A DNA stretch of 6,919 nt from Caryophanales bacterium UBA4869 (GTDB lineage: Bacteria > Bacillota_I > Bacilli_A > RFN20 > CAG-288), in contig DHDT01000038.1 of the NCBI GenBank assembly GCA_002399505.1, forward strand, positions 2,555-9,473, written 5' to 3'. The notes under the pieces are model-generated. The model ran no database searches, had not been told where the DNA came from, and was given only the letters and a program-made list of their open reading frames with translations. Below, in pieces: positions 5,875-6,919 of this stretch. The translations under genes and the position numbers were made by a program. Position 1 is the stretch's first letter. Each line of letters starts with the position of its first letter.

Positions 5875-6919
5875 AAAACTAAAGCAGAAGTTAGAAAACA
5901 TCGATACCGAAAAAGGAATTTTCTCTCCGGCCATTTTTCGTCAAAGCGCCAAAAGTCAGAAAGTACTCTGGCTTTTCACGACTATCGGAAACTGCCTCAT
6001 CTCCTTAGTCGTCATCCTTATTCTCTCAAGTCTTACAGTCAACACGACAAAAAACGGATTAGCCAACTTATTCAGTACTGCCGATATGGAAAACACTATC
6101 AAGAGCACAGCTGCTGAAAGCTATGCCGCCTATGACAATTCGATACTGGCCTATGAAGGAGAAGCCGATACTTTATCAAAAGCCACCACTACCTTATATA
6201 AGACAAGCGGAAATATCATGGACGGATACTCGACTATCGTCAATGATAAAATACCGCTCATCAATCAGACTTATGGGAAATTCATCATCAACACCTATAA
6301 CACCGCCTTCAATTCCGCCAGCGGAACTGATGAGGAAAAACATGACACAGCCAAAGCCAACACCAAGACGATCGTCAAAGTCTATACTGACAACTCCAGT
6401 ATGGATACGGCTGTCAAAGCGGTAGTACCTTATTTCATAGACTCTTATCTCAATGATTATTATGTCAGCAAATCCACCGATATTCCCGCTTTGACGGCAA
6501 CGGCCTTCCCGGAAGCCGGCAAGAACTATATCCTATCAGATGATTTCACAGAGAACCTCGGATACAGCAAAGCCTCATTGAGTGAAGCCTGTTATTCATT
6601 TATTGAAAACACTATCACCAAATATCGTTCCATCATTGATAACGGAGACGGAACCATCGCCTTAAACGACAAATATAAAATCCAGAAAGAAACTTCTAAA
6701 GAAGCCGTATTGTCTTTAGCTCCTGCCAATGAGAAGGAACAGGCTTCGTCAATGTTTGATGTGATCATCACCCGTTATATGGCAAAGCCCGATCTTTTCG
6801 ACGGTGATATCGACGACTATTTCAAAGTCACCAAAGCCATGGCAATTTCAGAAGTCGCCAAAGCGACAGCCAAGGACTTTGCCTACTTTGAAAAGCTTCC
6901 CTCTTTCACTGTCGAATAA
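5861..6919 (+). CDS. Single-span membrane protein with large ectodomain; N-terminal part of an ABC-2 exporter permease or a split permease subunit
   Basis: The 352-residue product has a basic cytoplasmic N-terminus, an amphipathic segment IFSPAIFRQSAKSQK (20-34) typical of the helix before the first membrane span of ABC-2 permeases, one strong membrane segment (about 35-60), and then about 290 mostly polar residues rich in Thr, Ser, Ala, Asn, Asp and Tyr, with no further convincing membrane helix. By the positive-inside rule (Lys/Arg before the span) the large domain should be outside the cell. It has Cys45 in the span and a single Cys244 outside, so no internal disulfide. The stop codon TAA is the last three bases of the window. 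Position and overlap with ATPase 2 make it a component of the same exporter. Full permeases of this kind normally have several more spans after the ectodomain, so this is either the first half of a split permease, a truncated gene, or a genuine accessory subunit. I recognise no named family with certainty. Confidence 0.8.
   Translation: MKRNEKLKQKLENIDTEKGIFSPAIFRQSAKSQKVLWLFTTIGNCLISLVVILILSSLTVNTTKNGLANLFSTADMENTIKSTAAESYAAYDNSILAYEGEADTLSKATTTLYKTSGNIMDGYSTIVNDKIPLINQTYGKFIINTYNTAFNSASGTDEEKHDTAKANTKTIVKVYTDNSSMDTAVKAVVPYFIDSYLNDYYVSKSTDIPALTATAFPEAGKNYILSDDFTENLGYSKASLSEACYSFIENTITKYRSIIDNGDGTIALNDKYKIQKETSKEAVLSLAPANEKEQASSMFDVIITRYMAKPDLFDGDIDDYFKVTKAMAISEVAKATAKDFAYFEKLPSFTVE

Noticed and set aside
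1..6919. CRISPR arrays, tRNA or rRNA genes, insertion sequences, attachment sites
   Set aside because: No regularly spaced repeats, transposase, cloverleaf or terminal inverted repeats were seen on either strand.

Overview
The window looks like a chromosomal fragment of a low-to-moderate G+C member of the Bacillota. The evidence is an A/T-rich intergenic DNA, purine-rich Shine-Dalgarno sequences (GGGAGGA, AGGAG, AGGAAGGAG), sigma-A-like promoter hexamers, and a PPi-dependent pyruvate phosphate dikinase of the Clostridium symbiosum type. Trp is encoded by TGG and TGA is used as a stop, so the standard bacterial code applies and a Mycoplasma-type code does not. An Erysipelotrichia-like host is a guess from general resemblance; nothing in the sequence proves it.

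Layout: (1) 1-840, plus strand: the membrane permease of an ABC-3 family zinc/manganese importer, presumably the last gene of a metal-uptake operon whose ATPase and solute-binding genes lie outside the window. (2) 841-988: a short convergent intergenic region holding two separate hairpin terminators, one for each converging transcription unit. (3) 989-3718, minus strand: a complete, catalytically intact ppdK with an unusual Lys/Ala-rich N-terminal tail. (4) 3719-3970: a divergent regulatory region with an extended -10 promoter for ppdK on the minus strand and, on the plus strand, a good -35/-10 promoter whose spacer contains a perfect 13-bp palindrome. (5) 3971-6919, plus strand: a tightly packed three-gene operon of two tandem, paralogous ABC-2-type ATPases (ATG/TGA overlap of 4 nt) and a membrane protein (14-nt overlap with the second ATPase) with a single N-terminal membrane segment and a large, mostly polar, presumably extracytoplasmic domain.

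The metal importer and ppdK are conventional genes. The three-gene ABC locus is the interesting part. The two ATPases very likely form a heterodimer. The second has Asn where the switch (H-loop) His is expected, while its Walker A, Walker B and catalytic Glu are intact. The membrane protein resembles the N-terminal part of an ABC-2 exporter permease but stops after its ectodomain, at the last base of the window, so the remaining membrane segments must be in a downstream gene, lost, or unnecessary. The palindrome in the promoter spacer suggests that a specific, unseen repressor or activator controls this exporter.
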